From assembly GCA_036245805.1 (NCBI GenBank), contig BTRK01000006.1, positions 124,001 through 188,000 on the forward strand: a stretch of DNA of 64,000 nucleotides. Direction: 5' to 3'. Numbering within the stretch: the first letter of the stretch is position 1; each line of letters begins with the position of its first letter. Shown here in pieces: positions 60,901 through 64,000 of this stretch. The notes beneath the pieces are model-generated. The model was not told the origin of the DNA. It saw nothing but the letters and a program-made list of their open reading frames with translations, and made no database searches. This DNA comes from Pristionchus mayeri. Lineage: Eukaryota > Nematoda > Chromadorea > Rhabditida > Neodiplogasteridae. The translations under genes and the position numbers were made by a program.

Positions 60901-61269
60901 ATGTTCAGTGTGACCTCTACCTCCACAGGCACTGCACACACCCTTGCTCCTCATATCTACACTATTGTTTCCATTCGAGAATCTATTACCACCTCTTAGT
61001 TGGCCACTACCTCGATTATTGGATATCGGAGCATTACTAGAGCTACCTCCCCTTCTCTGCACATATTCGACTCTCTGAAGATACATCTTCATTGCCTCGT
61101 ATGACTTGCGCTCGTCCGTCATGTTCAACAACTCAAGGTATTCCTTGGTGTTCTCGTACAAGAGCAAGAGCTTCCTTCTCTTGGCTTCTTCCTGCACCTC
61201 CCTATCCTTATCATGCAATTTGGAAACCAGAAACTCCATTTCCTCATACACTTCCTCATACCTCCACAC
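57859..61269 (-). CDS. Gypsy nucleocapsid-protease-reverse transcriptase-RNase H frame
   Basis: 1136 codons. Two CCHC knuckles (C112/C115/H120/C125 and C138/C141/H146/C151, both CX2CX4HX4C) are followed by an RGG-rich stretch (211-229). The protease has DTGA at 371-374. The RT includes KKKDGSIRICIDFRRVN, LPFGLNISPAIFQRAM and YIDD at 782-785. RNase H acidic residues are D937 (TSDAS), E980 and D1005 (TDH). VAQD at 546-549 lies between protease and RT. All catalytic motifs I checked are intact. The frame starts in the middle of Gag, so it must be reached by a frame change from the Gag frames upstream, and it ends within the linker to integrase. Confidence 0.93.
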   Translation of the reverse strand: MWRYEEVYEEMEFLVSKLHDKDREVQEEAKRRKLLLLYENTKEYLELLNMTDERKSYEAMKMYLQRVEYVQRRGGSSSNAPISNNRGSGQLRGGNRFSNGNNSVDMRSKGVCSACGGRGHTEHQCISRRGDADRRVRCHNCGGLGHKRPVCTSFDPLRQRWEGGAKGWRAPPPVMDTNRSPPNQNTAVTNNGGDKPAQPFTPTYQPPANWRGGGGGRGNGFRGGRGRGGYSQDSRNHSNQQEQGTSGNGPVNAYALNCEIDDEGSESQEVVEMLQSINNLNIGEDVSDMPFSVDAYEVEGKEVPNRLKPVNSDGVVEGEEVPNRREPVDNSSDLVEEIENSIVEGDDPLFIRRSKSVQGEIGGIKVEAVLDTGAEVSLIDKRIIDQMQGVVVMPPRRRYRIKDAQGNPLKTVGVVELDVHMEIGRRCKAGFFVAEGAEAILLGRNALAKMGLELREERPHVDKSVDSAVVLRTNYIAPGEMGTVLVGGGLRGQGPKVLISDREEAVDGTNDGDVIVRVPVWNGTDQDLRFEIHDVIGEWHRVKQNVAQDSNDTTTLNVNMLKRDERKIDWNEIKTHLETCRNGKLNSRVEAIIKARADVFAVNDDDLGRLKNMSCDVRPSGGSAPIRQKERPVPFALKSALRKLLDKMMSQGVIRRSNSPWLSPVVLVKKKDGSIRICIDFRRVNEVTREDAFPLPLIEQILQSLQGKNIFTVMDLAAGFWQVPLNERSAEITAFATMGELYEFTVLPFGLNISPAIFQRAMTEVLQDELKKEGRDRVVHCYIDDILIATETEEEHEKVLARVLDKLREKRLLLNMKKCKIMVDETEYLGHKLSRTGIHVDEKKVLAVRDYKRPETMAQLQSFLGLTGYLRRFVKSYASIVAPLLRLVVTTGRRLLWTDDANAAFELLKERITSAPVLQQPDYEGAQDGTRPFIITSDASGCGIGAMLSQKGNDGLERPLAFFSRALKDSEISMHVVGTEALGVYESVMRWKHLLYHTRTIVRTDHQPLVTLLKRKNVASRLLRYATELQEYPLEIEHIKGKSNVVADALSRNPRVEMPGESDEIPDVGVVVNMITRSKTAEVRLREEERKKMSEKEAVEEENLKQWRIDQSKDEWVVSMMEKLKWRKKRELSRKK

Positions 61270-63236
61270 TACGTCCCTTCACCGTCAAATCCCTCAATCG
61301 CCTCTCCAAGTCAAGTGTTGCGTACATCGTTCCACCCTGGCAACGATCTATTAGCCACTCGAGACAATCTCTGACTGACTTCCCAGGACCTTCGTATTCA
61401 ACAGGGGCTTCTGTACTCTCGTCTTGCCTTCCCATCGACGTACTCGTGAAGCATCTGCTTTGCAGCCTCGTTGCCCAATCTCTCAAATCTCAGTAGAAAC
61501 CCATCCCTGAACACCTTCCATCCATCCTTATTACCATCCCACTTCGCCATCTGTGGAAAGTCAGAAGGCTTCATCCTCACTTGAGTGAGCGCTTCTCTAT
61601 TGCGGGGTTCATTTTCGTCCTGAGCAACGGTTTTCGGAAAATGAAACTGCGATGGCACACCTGCCTGCATCACCCTTGGTTCATCATACATCGAAGTCAC
61701 ATCTGCATGGTACTGACCTGCAGTCATCTTCAGAGAGAGCTGCTCTCCATGCTTGAGTGTCCTGAGCATCCTTTCCTCCGAATCCAGCTGAGATCGCGGC
61801 TCGCGCAGTGACGATCTCGGCTTGGGCACGGGCTGCTTCTGAAGCACAGGGCTCTCGTTTAGTGGATACTCCTCCCGAATGAAGCTCTCATTCAACAATC
61901 GGGTTTCCTTACTACACGCTTTCATGCGGGACTCACTTGTTTCGTGCTCCAGCTGTTCGCGTCTCATGCGAGTGTTCCCGCGAATCGCCTCACGGCATTC
62001 TTCATCACGCCTCTCGTAGCAATCGACCGCGTGGTCGAGCTGCTTGCAGACTCGGCCGTACTCCGCAAGAAGTTCCTCTCGTTCCATCGCCGCAGCCTGA
62101 ACAGCTCTGACTAGACTATCCTTATCATCCACTTGGAGAGAGTCCATCACAGTTGCTATCAGCCTTTTCTGTCTTGCTGTCTCTTCTCTCAAATAAAGCA
62201 ACTCGTCAGCCATGTCACTAACATCATCATGCTGCACTCTCTCAACCTGCTCCATTACCGCTATCTTAAACTCCTTATCCATATCCAAGGAATCGTCATC
62301 TTCATTATCATTATTGACAATTTCGTCCTCGATCTTGTCATCTCTCTCACGAGAGGACAACTCTGCACACATCTGATCGTATTGTGCGCGAAGATCATTC
62401 AGGGAAGTGACTTCAGTACCATGCACCACACGGTCCGCTGTTTCAGTCAGCTCTCTTACTCTCTCTCTCTCTCCACCTCAAGGCTAGCTACCAACGCATC
62501 GTGATCCTTAGTGAGTGACTTCACTTTTTCTTTCTCCTCATTCAGATTGGCTACCAGCGCATCATTTCGCTTATTTGCTGCACAACTGATCAACGTGGTA
62601 TCCACTAGCTCAATATCTCCATCAATCTTCTTTTTGAACCCATCAAACACCTCCTCTAGCTCAGCCACTCCCTTATCCTTTCCACGGACATCCAGCTCTC
62701 TCTTAACTAAAGTCTCTTTCAGCTCATTTACACGCATCACCATTCTCTTCACAGCATCGCGCGGCTTTTGACTTCGTTCAAGAGCGTTCTTTTTCGATCG
62801 GGTATTATGACCAACCTTCCCCATCTCGTACTGTTTCAGCATTCGCTCCGATTAAAGCAGAGACATCTGCTTCTTCTCTTCTTCGGTCGTCACCTTGGCA
62901 CGTGCCGGTACCTCCTCCAGTTCCATTCGCTCCTCTGGAATGATTCCATGCATACTTTTAATCGTCTCATTACTGCTCGCCACACTCGCAACATCATCAA
63001 CATTTTCCTCAATTTCGATCACATCGCCATTGTTGACACCTCTACTACCACTAGGCACATTATTGTCTCCACTAGTAGTTGACTGAGACGTACCATTCAC
63101 TTTTCGTCGGATTGTCCTCAGCAACTCTTTGCTGCTGCTCGGCATTCTCTCCATTGAGTCCCATTCCATTGAGGCCTTGCACGACTTCCTCCTCGTGGGT
63201 GTAGTCCTGAGCAACCTCCTGCTGGTATGAGTTCAT
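61256..63236 (-). pseudogene. Gypsy Gag region, broken into several frames
   Basis: The best ATG is at 63236 (peptide starting MNSYQQEVAQDYTHEEE). Coding then changes frame near an AAAA tract at about 63100, meets a TAA at 62852-62854, and changes frame again at a GA microsatellite near 62460-62475. It runs open to 61398, shifts at CCCC near 61405, and shifts into the protease/RT frame near 61262. The middle is coiled-coil-like and rich in E, K and R. The capsid-like part (WDGNKDGWKVFRDGFLLRFE) resembles gypsy capsid N-terminal domains. VAQD occurs at 63204-63215 and 61617-61628, and VAED at 63114-63125. Breaks at homopolymers could be real mutations or assembly errors. Confidence 0.75.
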
Positions 63237-63359
63237 CCTGGAATCAGTTGTTTTTTCACACTGAATAGGTCAAGAATTTCACAACCGCGACACAACACGC
63301 AACGCGTACAATTCAATCTCGATGATTCTCGCTTCAAATCGATTCAATCAATTTCATAT

Positions 63360-63387
63360 CCTCTCTTCGAACGTGGCTTGGCCCCCA
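63360..63387 (-). other. Candidate primer-binding site next to the 5' LTR
   Basis: On the - strand the 5' LTR ends ...CTTTA and is followed at once by TGGGGGCCAAGCCACGTT. A TGG directly after the LTR is the usual start of a tRNA primer-binding site. I cannot assign the tRNA. Confidence 0.4.
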
Positions 63388-64000
63388 TAAAGTGATAAGC
63401 GCTTTACTAGTCTCCTCCCAGACTCAGTTAAGAATCAGGAAACTAGAAGCCAGATCACTGACAAACTCTGATTTCGTCACAAGTTCGAGCAACGTTTTCC
63501 CCAATCGAAGAGAACCTTCGGTCGCTCCGATGAAAACGTTACTCTCACAAGTGAGAATTCAGCACTCTAGGCTCACAAAGATACCAAGAGCTCAGCACCT
63601 CACAAAGATAGTGCTGGCACACCTCACAGAGATAGTGTGACTGACAACAAGAAGAAGATCGTCGACAGAAGAATAAGAAAAGGAAAGAGAAGACTCAAGA
63701 AAGAAGAATGTTGCGTAGAACAATGACAAAGTTGCAAAGGAAGTAGAAGTCCTAAGCAACTAAGAAATTTGAAGAATATAGAGGTAAACTAAGCCCAGAA
63801 TAAGCCCAGTCCCTTGTGGAAACTCAGGTAAGACGATGAGTGTAATTAGCAACGATTATTATCGCAATAAACACAAAAAAAAACGGAGCAAAACGGTTAA
63901 CGTAACGTAAAAACGGGACAAAAATCGAAGTAAGTTTTGGAAAAGCGAAAAATAGGGAGGGCACACTTCACTGAGTATCAGCACGGAAAGTTCTAGAATG
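63388..64000 (-). repeat. 5' LTR of the gypsy element, truncated by the window end
   Basis: Matches 54664-55275 with one A-tract difference. Transcription of the element should begin here and run toward lower coordinates. Confidence 0.9.

Larger units (their letters stand above)
54664..64000 (-). mobile_element. Ty3/gypsy LTR retrotransposon on the - strand, runs past the window end
   Basis: Two direct repeats starting TAAAGTGATAAGCGCTTTAC lie at 54664 (3' LTR) and 63388 (5' LTR). They enclose, on the - strand, Gag, then CCHC zinc knuckles, aspartic protease, RT, RNase H and integrase, which is the gypsy order. The LTRs differ by a single A in a homopolymer over the 612 aligned bases, which implies recent insertion. 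The 5' LTR is cut by the window edge, so the target duplication cannot be checked. Gag has one stop and several frame changes. Confidence 0.93.

Noticed and set aside
61256..61410. Programmed Gag-Pol frameshift
   Set aside because: Two separate frame changes occur within about 150 bp and before the zinc knuckles, with no convincing slippery heptamer; indel damage or assembly error is simpler.

Overview
The window reads as nematode genomic DNA: compact multi-exon genes with many 40-60 bp introns, a DBL-1-type BMP ligand, and RTE, CR1-like and Ty3/gypsy retroelements. Splice acceptors are looser than the TTTTCAG typical of Caenorhabditis, so a diplogastrid or another non-Caenorhabditis nematode is my guess rather than a demonstrated assignment. 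All features were read by eye; no searches were run.

Three host genes can be supported. A BMP-like ligand gene (dbl-1 type) lies on the + strand at 3145-5795 in 11 exons. An acidic, probably GPI-anchored, Cys-containing surface protein or proteoglycan lies on the - strand from 13796 to beyond 16987 in at least 17 exons; its 5' end is lost in a 500-N assembly gap at 16988-17487. A PP2A B56 (B') regulatory subunit gene lies on the + strand at 27356-41990 in 20 exons coding for 534 residues; several of its introns are swollen with transposon remnants. A pair of phase-matched exons near 51227-51452 (- strand) hints at a fourth, coiled-coil protein.

Most of the rest is mobile DNA. There is an intact RTE-type LINE with a 12-bp target duplication (9733-12636), decayed RTE and CR1-like fragments (19733-20898, 30105-31155, 37990-40410, 46442-48010), and a large - strand Ty3/gypsy LTR element from 54664 to beyond the window end. 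Many inverted-repeat (foldback/MITE) elements also occur, several nested inside one another. Clean target duplications are visible for mariner-type (TA), hAT-type (8 bp) and TTAA-type elements.

The most unusual signal is in the LTR element. A short peptide, VAQD, recurs six times, plus one VAED, across Gag, protease, RT/RNase H, integrase and a novel C-terminal extension. At least two copies sit at domain borders, and the codons differ between copies. This is what cleavage sites of the element's own aspartic protease would look like. The extension after the integrase, about 420 residues, has no fold I recognise.
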